From Bacteroidota bacterium (GTDB lineage Bacteria; Bacteroidota; Ignavibacteria; Kryptoniales; JAKASW01), in assembly GCA_021789755.1 (NCBI GenBank), contig JAJYJD010000126.1, positions 1 through 9,478 on the forward strand: 9,478 nucleotides of DNA. Reading direction: 5' to 3'. Under the pieces are notes generated by a model, which was not told the DNA's origin, made no database searches, and saw nothing but the letters and a program-made list of their open reading frames with translations. A program made the translations under genes and the position numbers. Of this stretch, positions 1-7,786 are shown piece by piece (within the stretch, counting starts at the first letter, position 1; every line of letters begins with the position of its first letter).

Positions 1-3000
1 GACGTCGAGTTCCGGATTATCAGGGCAAAGGACAAAGAAGTGCGGCGGATGTGGGGAAGCGCTGAAGTCCTGATCGGCCCGACCGGGAAGCCGGTGACTC
101 TGTTTGGCACTGTCCAGGATATTACCGAACGCAGCAGGATGCAGGAGGAGTTGAGGAACGAACGTATTCTTCTGAAAACGCTGGTCGATAATCTGCCCAA
201 TTCAATTTATGTCAAGGACAAAAATTACAGGAAGGTACTCGCAAACCCCCAGAATTACAGACAAGCCCGCGCGCTCTCCGAAGACGAGGTTCTGGGCAAG
301 ACGGATTTTGAACTCTATCCCAGAGAGATAGCCGAGAAGTTTTTCGAGGATGATCGGAAGGTGATCGAGCGTGGCGAAGCAATAAACGACAGGGAGGAAT
401 TCATCTCCGACCAGGAGGGGAACACAAAGTGGCAACTCACTTCCAAGATACCTTTGCGGGACGAGAAGGGCGAGATCGTGGGACTCGTTGGAATTGGCAC
501 AGACATCACAGAACGGAAAATTGCAGAAGAGGAGCAGCGACGCGAACACATTCTTCTGAAGACGATCATCGACCTCATCCCGAATGCTATCTTTGCCAAA
601 GACAAGAATTTCCGGAAAGTTCTTGCAAATCCTGCGCACGTCGAGAGAGTTTCCTCGCACATCGGACCGCAAACCGCAGGTGGTCTTCTCGGAAAGACCG
701 ACCTTGATGTATACCCGCGGGAGTTGGCGGAGGAGTATCTCCGGGACGATCGCAAAACACTTCGCGACGGGAAGTCGGTCCGTAACAAGCCGATGTCGTA
801 CACCGACAGGGACGGACAGAAGCACTGGGAACTCGTTTCAAAAATCCCGATGAAGGACGACAGGGGGAAAATAATCGGACTGGTCGGGGTATCTACTGAT
901 ATCACGGCGCTCAGGGAGGCTGAAGAGAAGCTTGCCGAGAGCGAAGCAAAGTTCAGACTCCTCGCGGAGAATGCGAGAGACATCGTATACCGGTACTCAT
1001 TTTCTCCGGAGCCTCACTTCGAATACATCAGCCCGTCCGCGACCATGATCAGCGGTTATACGCCGGAAGAGTTTTATGCCGACCCGGATCTGTTTTTCAA
1101 GATTGTCAATCCGTATGATCGTCTAAGTGGGCGAAATCCCGGCCCCGGAAGTGAGCTCAAAGACAACGCCATAATTGCCCGCTGGAAAAGAAAAGACGGG
1201 AATGCTATCTGGGTGGAGATGCAGAATCACCCGGTGATAGCCGGTGACGGCTCACCGCTTGCGGTGGAAGGGATTATAAGGGATATTACGGAGCGCAAGA
1301 AGTCAGAAGAGGCTCTCCGGGTATCCGAGGAAACGATGGCGAGAATAACTAGCTCCATCCGGGACGCGATATACAGCATAGACGGAGCCACTGGTGAGTT
1401 TGAGTACCTGAGTCCTGCCTTCCGGAAAATGTTCGGGTTCTCGGAGGAAGACATTAAAGAAATGGGAGGACGGTGGGCATTTCTGCAGACTATCATCGAG
1501 GGCGTAGATCAGTTCAAACCAGATCCCGTTTTAAATGAGATGAAGCGTGAACGGATTGACTCCCCGCCGGTTTGGGAGCAATGGTGGAAATGCAAAGACG
1601 GCTCGAGGCTGTTCATTGAGGATTATTCCATTCCAATTTACGATGGAGCCAAGCTTATTCGCGTCGACGGCGTGTTAAGGGATATCACCGGGCGCAAGCG
1701 CGCCGAGGACCAGGTGGAAAAGGAAAGAATTTTGCTGAGGACGCTCATAGACAATTTCCCCTATGCTATCTATGTGAAGGACAGGAATTACAGGAAGGTG
1801 ATTGCGAACCCGGTCGACGTGCAGCGCTTCGCCGGATTAACCTCTGAAGCACAGATCGTAGGGAAAACCGATTTTGACATTTATCCGCAAGAAGTGGCCG
1901 AGAAACTCTTCGCAGACGATCGAAAGGTAATTCTCGAAGGGCGGCCTGTTTTGGGCAGGGAGGAACTTGTCATCGACGCTAAGGGAACGGAGCATTGGCT
2001 CCTGACGACAAAGGTCCCACTCCGGGACAAGAGCGATGAGATTATCGGACTTGTCGGGGTCGGGGTAGATGTTACCGAAAAGCGCGCGGTCGACGAAGCA
2101 CTGAGACAATCTGAAGCTGAACTGCGTGCGCTCTTTGAATCGATGAACGACGTCGTCATGTCCATTGATGCCGATGGCAGATATATCAAAGTTGCGCCGA
2201 CCGATCCTTCGCTTCTGTTAGTACCGGCAGACGAGATGGTCGGCAAGACGCTTTTTGATGTACTTCCGGAGGAACAGGCGGTGCTTTTCCTGAGCGTGGT
2301 GAGGGAGACACTCCGCACCGCGAAGACGCAAACACTCGAGTATTCGCTGATGATCGGCGGGGAAGATAAGTGGCGCGCGGCGAGCGTCTCGCCGATGACT
2401 GAAAAATCCGTAATCTGGGTTGCCCGCGATATTACCGAGCGGAAGTCGATGGAAAAGGAAATAACCGAGTCGGAGAAGAAATACAGGGAATTAGTGGAGA
2501 ACGCCCTGATCGGAGTGTATAAGATCAACCTGAGCGGGAAGATAGTCTATGCCAATAAGGCCATGGCCGACATGCTGGAGTTTGATTCTCCACTGGAAAT
2601 GATGTCAGTAAGTTCGTCCTCTTTGTACAGGAACATCGAGGAGATGAACAATTTTCTGCAAGAGCTGAGGACCTCCGGCAAAACCGGGAAGAACAGAGAG
2701 GTCGAGCTGGTCACGAAGAACGGAAGGGCGAGGAACGTGCTTCTCAGCGCTTCGCTGGACGGGGAAGTGATTTCCGGAATGGCGAAGGATATAACCGAGA
2801 TGAGGGCACTAGAGCGCCAGATTATGCAGACACAAAAACTGGAAGGCCTCGGGAACATCGCTGCCGGCATCGCACACGATTTCAATAACATCCTGGGGGT
2901 CATCATCGGCTATTCGGATCTGATAGGGCAATCGCCCTTTGACCAGGTGAAGTTCGACCGTGGTATTCAGGCCATTGCCAAATCAGCCGATCGCGGCAAA

Positions 3001-3966
3001 TCGCTTGTGCGGCAGCTTCTGACCTTCGCACGAAAGACCGATGTCACATTCGAATCCCTGTCGCTCAATAACGCCGTGACAGATATTGAGAAACTCGTGA
3101 CAGAGACCTTTCCCAGGACCGTCGAGCTCCACACCGATCTAAAAAAAGGTCTTCCGCCGGTGCTGGCGGATGCCACCCAGATTCACCAGGTTCTCCTCAA
3201 TCTTTGTGTGAATGCTCGCGACGCAATGCCCAAGGGCGGTAAACTTCTGATTTCAACCGGAGTGGTCCCTGGTTCCAGCCTTGCGTCGGCTCACCCCCAT
3301 GCGGCGGGTGCTGACTACGTCGAGCTCCGGGTAAGCGACACCGGAACCGGGATGGACAAAGCTACCCGGCAGCGGATATTCGAGCCGTTTTTCACGACGA
3401 AGGGAGTCGGCAAGGGGACGGGCCTGGGCTTGTCGGTTGTCTACGGGATTGTGGAAAGCCATAGGGGATTTATAGACGTCACCAGCGAACCGGAAAAAGG
3501 CACAACGTTCCGGATCTATATTCCGGCCCTCGAACGCTCGCTCGTGAAAAGCGAAATCGGTCAAGAGCACGGCGAGAACATTGATGGAGAAGGCGAGACA
3601 ATTCTGGTAATCGAAGATGAGGAGATGTTGAGAGAGCTGCTCCGGTCCATTCTGACATCCAGGGGTTACAGAGTCCTTGTTGCGACCGACGGCGAAGATG
3701 GGGTGACCGCTTTCTTAAGGAACAAGGACATGATCGGTCTTGTCATAACGGACCTCGGGCTTCCGAAGATGAGCGGAGAGGAAGTGGTCGGTACTATCAG
3801 GAAGATTTCAGGCAGCGCGAGAATCGCGATAGCAAGCGGCTTCATCGACCCGGAAGTCAAGTCCAGATTGGAGTGGGAAAATATCGTCCACTTCATTCAG
3901 AAACCCTACAAGGCCGAAGAAGTGCTGCGGGTTGTGCATGAAATTACCGCTGTCGATAAGATATAG
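1..3966 (+). CDS. Multi-PAS hybrid sensor histidine kinase with C-terminal receiver domain (5' end outside window)
   Basis: The reading frame is open from base 1, and the first residues already belong to a PAS/PAC unit (ending GTVQDITER near 115-130). The true start is therefore upstream, and the first internal ATG at 40 is not the start. Seven further PAS units follow at about 166-519, 550-915, 949-1302, 1333-1704, 1729-2088, 2110-2442 and 2479-2805, most closing with a DITER-like PAC motif. The HisKA helix has AAGIAHDFNN, with the phospho-acceptor His at 2875-2877. The HATPase domain shows an N box (LLNLCVNARDAM), a DTGTGM box, FEPFFTTK and GTGLGLS (about 3150-3525). The receiver (3598-3945) has the acidic cluster IEDEE, the acceptor Asp in ITDLGLP at 3751-3753, a Ser in IASGF and the Lys of QKPY. 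No membrane segment is visible, so this part is cytoplasmic. Autophosphorylation and transfer to the receiver are expected of the family. No DNA-binding output domain is present, so signalling must pass to another protein. The ligand is unknown. Confidence 0.95.
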   Translation, partial: DVEFRIIRAKDKEVRRMWGSAEVLIGPTGKPVTLFGTVQDITERSRMQEELRNERILLKTLVDNLPNSIYVKDKNYRKVLANPQNYRQARALSEDEVLGKTDFELYPREIAEKFFEDDRKVIERGEAINDREEFISDQEGNTKWQLTSKIPLRDEKGEIVGLVGIGTDITERKIAEEEQRREHILLKTIIDLIPNAIFAKDKNFRKVLANPAHVERVSSHIGPQTAGGLLGKTDLDVYPRELAEEYLRDDRKTLRDGKSVRNKPMSYTDRDGQKHWELVSKIPMKDDRGKIIGLVGVSTDITALREAEEKLAESEAKFRLLAENARDIVYRYSFSPEPHFEYISPSATMISGYTPEEFYADPDLFFKIVNPYDRLSGRNPGPGSELKDNAIIARWKRKDGNAIWVEMQNHPVIAGDGSPLAVEGIIRDITERKKSEEALRVSEETMARITSSIRDAIYSIDGATGEFEYLSPAFRKMFGFSEEDIKEMGGRWAFLQTIIEGVDQFKPDPVLNEMKRERIDSPPVWEQWWKCKDGSRLFIEDYSIPIYDGAKLIRVDGVLRDITGRKRAEDQVEKERILLRTLIDNFPYAIYVKDRNYRKVIANPVDVQRFAGLTSEAQIVGKTDFDIYPQEVAEKLFADDRKVILEGRPVLGREELVIDAKGTEHWLLTTKVPLRDKSDEIIGLVGVGVDVTEKRAVDEALRQSEAELRALFESMNDVVMSIDADGRYIKVAPTDPSLLLVPADEMVGKTLFDVLPEEQAVLFLSVVRETLRTAKTQTLEYSLMIGGEDKWRAASVSPMTEKSVIWVARDITERKSMEKEITESEKKYRELVENALIGVYKINLSGKIVYANKAMADMLEFDSPLEMMSVSSSSLYRNIEEMNNFLQELRTSGKTGKNREVELVTKNGRARNVLLSASLDGEVISGMAKDITEMRALERQIMQTQKLEGLGNIAAGIAHDFNNILGVIIGYSDLIGQSPFDQVKFDRGIQAIAKSADRGKSLVRQLLTFARKTDVTFESLSLNNAVTDIEKLVTETFPRTVELHTDLKKGLPPVLADATQIHQVLLNLCVNARDAMPKGGKLLISTGVVPGSSLASAHPHAAGADYVELRVSDTGTGMDKATRQRIFEPFFTTKGVGKGTGLGLSVVYGIVESHRGFIDVTSEPEKGTTFRIYIPALERSLVKSEIGQEHGENIDGEGETILVIEDEEMLRELLRSILTSRGYRVLVATDGEDGVTAFLRNKDMIGLVITDLGLPKMSGEEVVGTIRKISGSARIAIASGFIDPEVKSRLEWENIVHFIQKPYKAEEVLRVVHEITAVDKI
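166..2088 (+). repeat. Three homologous PAS units (units 1, 2 and 5) within the kinase gene
   Basis: Units at about 166-519, 550-915 and 1729-2088 share a long common pattern: ILL(K/R)T at the start, then a D..P.(S/A)I(Y/F).KD(K/R)N(Y/F)RKV.ANP stretch, GKTD(F/L)(E/D).YP, DDRK, a W.L..K(I/V)P motif and (I/V)GLVGV near the end. The unit-to-unit identity is obvious at protein level but the codons have diverged, so these look like old intragenic duplications. Units 3 and 4, which separate copies 2 and 5, are of different PAS subtypes. Confidence 0.85.
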
Positions 3967-3967
3967 A

Positions 3968-4024
3968 AGCCGGCAGTTTCCGGACGGTGCACGATGCCTC
4001 CTGCTCAGGAGACGATAGCCGGCT
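3968..4024. other. Convergent intergenic junction with inverted repeats (possible weak bidirectional terminator)
   Basis: The kinase gene and the oxidoreductase gene converge with only 38 nt between their stop codons. Here 3968-3974 (AGCCGGC) pairs with 4018-4024 (GCCGGCT). Between them a perfect hairpin, CTCCTG-CT-CAGGAG, spans 3998-4011 and overlaps the oxidoreductase stop codon. No T-run follows the stem on either strand, so this is not a standard intrinsic terminator. It could still block read-through or stabilise 3' ends. Position makes a termination role plausible; the structure alone is weak support. Confidence 0.3.
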
Positions 4025-5321
4025 CAATCTCCTGCATCTGAGTTCTTACTCCGATCTTTCTCAGGAGCTCGAACGGCATTTCCCCTCCTGCGAAAATAAA
4101 AACGAAATCGTTCGGCATCTCGATCTCCCCGGCGGGAGTTGTCAGTACCGCTGACCGATCCCTGATCTCTTTGACTTCAGAATTGAATATCACATGCACC
4201 CTGTTCTTTGTCTTCAGCTCCTCCACATGGCGAAGGTTGCGCTCTTTCAAGCGGGTGAACGCTTCACGCCTGTAAGAAAGTGTTACGGTGTTGTTCTTCT
4301 GCAGGGCCAGACCTGCTGCCGCCTCGACAGCCGAATCGCCGCCGCCTACGATCAGAACGTGTGTACCCTGATAAGTTGAAGTGTCGATCAGTCTATACAT
4401 CACTTTTGACAACTCTTCTCCCGGAACTCCCAGTTTCTTCGGCGTCCCCCTCCTGCCGAGGGCAAGTATGACGTTTGCGGCAGTCAACTCCGTGGAAGAC
4501 GTTCTGACGACAAACCCGGTGTCGGACTTTTGAACGTCAAGGACTTTCTCGTTTGTCCTGATGTCGAGAGCAGCTTTGTCGATGATTGCCTGCCACACCT
4601 CCAGGAGAGTTTCTTTCTTCGCATCAGTCAGCTTAAGCTTACCCCATATTGGAAGCTCGACGGGCGAAGTCATCACTATTTTTGCCCTCGGATAATGAAG
4701 TATAGAGCCTCCGATATCGCTCTGTTCCAGTATAACGTAATTCAGATTATTTGCCTTTGCCGTAAGCCCGGCTGCGAGCCCGGCGGGACCGGCACCAACT
4801 ATCGCCAGGTCGAATTCCGCGGTGAGCTCCCGCGGTTTCGTGATGATATGTTCGACCGCCGACTTTCCCTGTGTCACCGCGTTCTTGATCAGCCCTATGC
4901 CGCCCAGTTCCCCCACAATGAAGACGCCTTCGATGTTGGTCTGGTAATGTACGTCGAGTGCGGGCAGGTCCGCGCTTCTCCCGGGTTTTGCCATGAGGAG
5001 TTGTATCGCACCTACAGGGCATGCGTCGGCGCATAGCCCGTGGCCCACGCATTTTGCTCCGTGGATCAACGTGGCTTTGCCTTCGATGATCGCGAGGACG
5101 TCGCCTTCGGGACACGCTTTCACGCAGCCTCCGCAGCCGATACAGTGGTTAACGTCGATGTGCGGGTGTACTGTGGCTGCCTCGCTAAGGCCGCTGATCT
5201 TGAGCTCCTGGAATTTTCTCTTTGCCTTCGCTTCTTTCTTTTTGAGCCGCCGAAGATAGGGTACCACGGCCAGAATGATGAGGATCGCGGTAACGACGAA
5301 GGTGATTAAGCCCTGGCTCAT
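4005..5321 (-). CDS. Membrane-anchored ferredoxin/FAD/NAD(P)-dependent oxidoreductase with permuted thioredoxin-reductase-like fold
   Basis: The product has 438 residues. Residues 5-21 form one hydrophobic helix followed by a strongly basic RRLKKK stretch, so the soluble part should face the cytoplasm. A ferredoxin domain follows: C60-x2-C63-x2-C66-x3-C70-P, then C91-x2-H94-x2-C97-x3-C101-P, where the second Cys of the second motif is His. Residues 122-159 (TNIEGVFIVGELGG, then NAVTQG) look like the FAD-binding segment that usually closes thioredoxin-reductase-like enzymes. The dinucleotide motifs come next: VGAGPAG at 175-181 for FAD and VGGGDSAVEA at 325-334 for NAD(P), with R351-R352 suggesting NADPH. 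No redox CxxC is present in the NAD(P) domain, so disulfide reductase activity is unlikely. It probably moves electrons between NAD(P)H, FAD and the iron-sulfur clusters; the partner is unknown. It is the last gene of the cytochrome operon, 12 nt after the barrel gene, with no Shine-Dalgarno. The only plausible start is the ATG at 5321. Confidence 0.9.
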   Translation of the reverse strand: MSQGLITFVVTAILIILAVVPYLRRLKKKEAKAKRKFQELKISGLSEAATVHPHIDVNHCIGCGGCVKACPEGDVLAIIEGKATLIHGAKCVGHGLCADACPVGAIQLLMAKPGRSADLPALDVHYQTNIEGVFIVGELGGIGLIKNAVTQGKSAVEHIITKPRELTAEFDLAIVGAGPAGLAAGLTAKANNLNYVILEQSDIGGSILHYPRAKIVMTSPVELPIWGKLKLTDAKKETLLEVWQAIIDKAALDIRTNEKVLDVQKSDTGFVVRTSSTELTAANVILALGRRGTPKKLGVPGEELSKVMYRLIDTSTYQGTHVLIVGGGDSAVEAAAGLALQKNNTVTLSYRREAFTRLKERNLRHVEELKTKNRVHVIFNSEVKEIRDRSAVLTTPAGEIEMPNDFVFIFAGGEMPFELLRKIGVRTQMQEIEPAIVS

Positions 5322-5333
5322 ATTATAAGTCTG

Positions 5334-6926
5334 TTAAAACCGGAAACCGACTTCCGCGTACACGCGAAAGCTGTTCATTGATGGGTCCAACACGTCGTCA
5401 AGCCCGAGTGATGAATACCATTTCGATGAGAATGTGTAATTCAGGAAGCCTGAAATCGTCTGCGTGGTATAAGTCTGCTCAAGCAGTGAAACCGAGATGG
5501 CGTACGTGTCGTAGCTCAGGCTTACGTCGAGCGCGTCGAAGAATGTGCGATCGAGCTCGAACGTGATGTCGTTGGCATTTGAATAGACTCCGAGAAAGTT
5601 CATAAAGCGAATGCTTCCTTCCACGCCGAGATCCAGGATATCGGTTGCTCTGACAGACGCGCCCAGCGTATGCTCGCTCCGTACATAATCTTTTCTCATC
5701 CTGTAGCTTCCGTTGATTGAGACCGTGACTTCCCCGGGCAGATAGGCACTTGCACTTGCCCGGAAACCTTGCATTACATTTCTGTCGATGAGCGAGTCCG
5801 GTATGGATTTCATGCTCTGGAACAAGTACACATTTCTATAAGCATCGTAGCCGACATTGGCAAACAGCCACCTTGTGGGAAAATAGTTCATCGAAAAGAA
5901 GGTATTGGAGAAATCGAGTGCGCTCACCGGCACTCCTCCGGAAAGTTTACTCAGATCCACTTCGCTTGTTTCGTAGAAACTCAGTATCGAACCGAGTGAT
6001 AAGGTGTTCTGGAGGTAAAGGAAGTTGCGGTCCAGCTTCCCGTCGTTCATCCGCAGGCCGTAGGCGACGGTGCCGTCGTATTGGTGGAAGACATCAGTAC
6101 CGTTCCTGTAGTTGACGAAGGCTGCGCTTTTTGTGCCGGCAAAATTCAGTGAGGAAGAGGGAACCGAGGAGGCGCCGCCGCCGATTGCGCCGAAGGTGAA
6201 ATTGCTGAACCGGAAATAGACCTGGCCGCCGTCAAATGTGCCGAGCCCGCTGACATACTGCGAATTCATCCTTCCGAACCCGTACCCGATCCCGGAGCCG
6301 GACAATTCACCGGTCAGCGACGCCGCGTATATGTTGCTCTGCAGTCCTGCCCTGTTTCCGTATAGAGCGTATGTTGCATTGCCGTTGAAGAAATTCATGT
6401 CGTACAAATATAGCGACATCCCGGTCCCGAGGAGGTTTGTGATGTTCATCTGGATCAGCGCAGCAGGCTGACTGAGGTTGAGTTTCGTATCTTCGGCTGC
6501 GATCATGTCGTATTGCAGCGCGACTCTCCCCGAGATTAAGTTTTCTTGCCGAGTTTCAACCGCAGCCCGCGAATTGCTGAGGCCCCGCGGCGTGCGGGGA
6601 TTTCGAGCGGAAACATCCGTCCCATTTTTCAATGACGCCGCGCTGAGCACAATTCCGACAGTATCACCGATCTCGAAAGCAACGGACTGGTTGAGTATTC
6701 TGGCTGCGCTCGAGCTGTCTGCCGTTGCAGTTACAGCGACAGCTCCGATCATGTCGTTGTTGCGATATACAGCGGCAGTGTCTCCCGCTTCGACTCCTAA
6801 CAGGCGTCCGGCGTTTATATAAACCGTTACGCCTGATATGTAAGCGATCGTCGATTTCAATTCTTTCTTCTGCTGTGCTGCAGCAGAAACCGCGAAAGCC
6901 AACGCGAACAATATGACTCTTCTCAT
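5334..6926 (-). CDS. Outer-membrane beta-barrel protein of a putative porin-cytochrome operon
   Basis: The product has 530 residues, beginning with a Sec signal peptide (MRRVILFALAFAVSAAA, probable cut after residue 17) and ending in VGFRF, the terminal-Phe pattern of outer-membrane barrels. Residues about 28-95 form a small beta domain with a YINAG...GVEAGDTAAVY...IGAVAV pattern, resembling the FlgT C-terminal/SH3-like domains found before barrels. After a linker rich in Arg, Pro and Ser comes about 400 residues of alternating polar and apolar strands rich in Tyr, Phe, Gly and Asn (for example LSYDTYAISVSL). That is enough for a medium barrel of perhaps 16-20 strands, smaller than MtrB. No cysteine is present, so it binds no haem and lacks the N-terminal CxxC known from MtrB. 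It lies 15 nt after the decahaem gene. Context suggests it holds a cytochrome across the outer membrane, but a plain porin cannot be excluded. Confidence 0.85.
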   Translation of the reverse strand: MRRVILFALAFAVSAAAQQKKELKSTIAYISGVTVYINAGRLLGVEAGDTAAVYRNNDMIGAVAVTATADSSSAARILNQSVAFEIGDTVGIVLSAASLKNGTDVSARNPRTPRGLSNSRAAVETRQENLISGRVALQYDMIAAEDTKLNLSQPAALIQMNITNLLGTGMSLYLYDMNFFNGNATYALYGNRAGLQSNIYAASLTGELSGSGIGYGFGRMNSQYVSGLGTFDGGQVYFRFSNFTFGAIGGGASSVPSSSLNFAGTKSAAFVNYRNGTDVFHQYDGTVAYGLRMNDGKLDRNFLYLQNTLSLGSILSFYETSEVDLSKLSGGVPVSALDFSNTFFSMNYFPTRWLFANVGYDAYRNVYLFQSMKSIPDSLIDRNVMQGFRASASAYLPGEVTVSINGSYRMRKDYVRSEHTLGASVRATDILDLGVEGSIRFMNFLGVYSNANDITFELDRTFFDALDVSLSYDTYAISVSLLEQTYTTQTISGFLNYTFSSKWYSSLGLDDVLDPSMNSFRVYAEVGFRF

Positions 6927-6941
6927 GCTGCGATTTGCCTG

Positions 6942-7766
6942 TTATCCACCACCCGTCGGATGACAGCGATAGCACGCACTGCTCTCATATACATAGCCTG
7001 CAACGTTTGAGTGGCGCGAGTCGGTACGCGATTTTGTGTGCTCATGGCAATTTATGCACGCAAATGTCGAGTAATTCGGCTGGGCGGAATGACAATCTGT
7101 GCAGGCATTCCACACACCGGGACTGTGTCTGTCGCCGGCATGAATCGGGAAGTACGGGTGTGGGAAAAAAGCAGCCGGCTGCCAGGTCAAAGCCCTGTGG
7201 CAGACCGCGCATTCCATGTTGAAACCGGCAGTGATGTGGTTCGGGTTCTGCGCGGCGATGTATTCGTTCTGATGGCAGGCGACGCACTCTATCGGCGTCC
7301 CGCGATAGCGGCTCCCGACATGGCAGCTGAGGCAGGGAACCGCTTCATGTGCACCGCGGGTCGGGAACTGTGTCATGTTATGGTCGAAACTGGACTGCCA
7401 GCTTGAAGCATTGGAGCGGTGACACTGGGAGCAGTCGGTGCCGAATCCCGCGAGGCGATGGTCGATTGAGACGGCGCGGTCGTAGTCCTGTCGGTGGCAG
7501 GAATAGCAGTCGCTTGGCGTGTTCGTGAACCGGAAGTCTGTATGACAATTTTGGCACGCGATATTCCTGTGCTGACCCGTGAGTTTGAACCCGGTGTCGG
7601 AGTGATTGAATTTCATGGGAGAGGCGAGCACCGTCCAGCTTTCAGTCGTGTGGCATGAGGTGCATTCGAGCTTTATGTTCCCGTGCGGCGAAGCCTGAGC
7701 AAGAGCGTCAGTTTGGAAGGCGAAAACGAAGATCAGCATTGCACCGATCTGCGCCATCGTCTTCAT
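6942..7766 (-). CDS. Decahaem c-type cytochrome (cytochrome c3/multihaem family)
   Basis: I chose the ATG at 7766, giving 274 residues, because it places a clean signal peptide at the N-terminus (MKTMAQIGAMLIFVFAF...ALA, cut near residue 23). The longer form from 7811 would overlap the upstream gene by 25 nt and prefix a polar stretch to the signal. The mature protein has ten CxxCH sites (Cys at 35, 71, 87, 112, 145, 161, 186, 222, 237 and 265). About twelve other His residues are enough for bis-His ligation of all ten. The tri-haem period of the neighbouring cytochrome recurs: F-x-H...TG-x-H...CxxCH, then CxxCH followed by Asp-Tyr or Glu-Tyr, then CxxCH with a nearby Trp. It ends CYRCHPTGGG. 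Haem count and length are close to MtrA, but it is not clearly an orthologue. It has no lipobox. Periplasmic electron transfer or the inside of a barrel conduit are both possible. Confidence 0.92.
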   Translation of the reverse strand: MKTMAQIGAMLIFVFAFQTDALAQASPHGNIKLECTSCHTTESWTVLASPMKFNHSDTGFKLTGQHRNIACQNCHTDFRFTNTPSDCYSCHRQDYDRAVSIDHRLAGFGTDCSQCHRSNASSWQSSFDHNMTQFPTRGAHEAVPCLSCHVGSRYRGTPIECVACHQNEYIAAQNPNHITAGFNMECAVCHRALTWQPAAFFPHPYFPIHAGDRHSPGVWNACTDCHSAQPNYSTFACINCHEHTKSRTDSRHSNVAGYVYESSACYRCHPTGGG

Positions 7767-7786
7767 GCAGGCAGCCTGAAGTGAGG

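Noticed and set aside
202..983. Long minus-strand open frames opposite the PAS region (207 and 222 codons).
   Set aside because: They are mirror frames of a strongly conserved PAS kinase, match no recognisable domain, and result from codon bias on the opposite strand.
4530..5036. A 168-codon plus-strand frame opposite the oxidoreductase.
   Set aside because: It is antisense to the ferredoxin and FAD motifs, shows no domain and has no ribosome site worth noting.
6583..6599. Perfect inverted repeat CCCCGC-5 nt-GCGGGG inside the barrel gene, suggestive of a terminator or attenuator.
   Set aside because: It lies in the coding linker (Arg/Pro-rich codons) between the N-terminal domain and the barrel and has no T-run after the stem; GC-rich codons explain it.
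7011..7406. Plus-strand frames opposite the cytochrome genes (up to about 130 codons).
   Set aside because: The repeated CxxCH codons of the real genes on the minus strand produce stop-poor antisense frames; the translations are low-complexity shadows.
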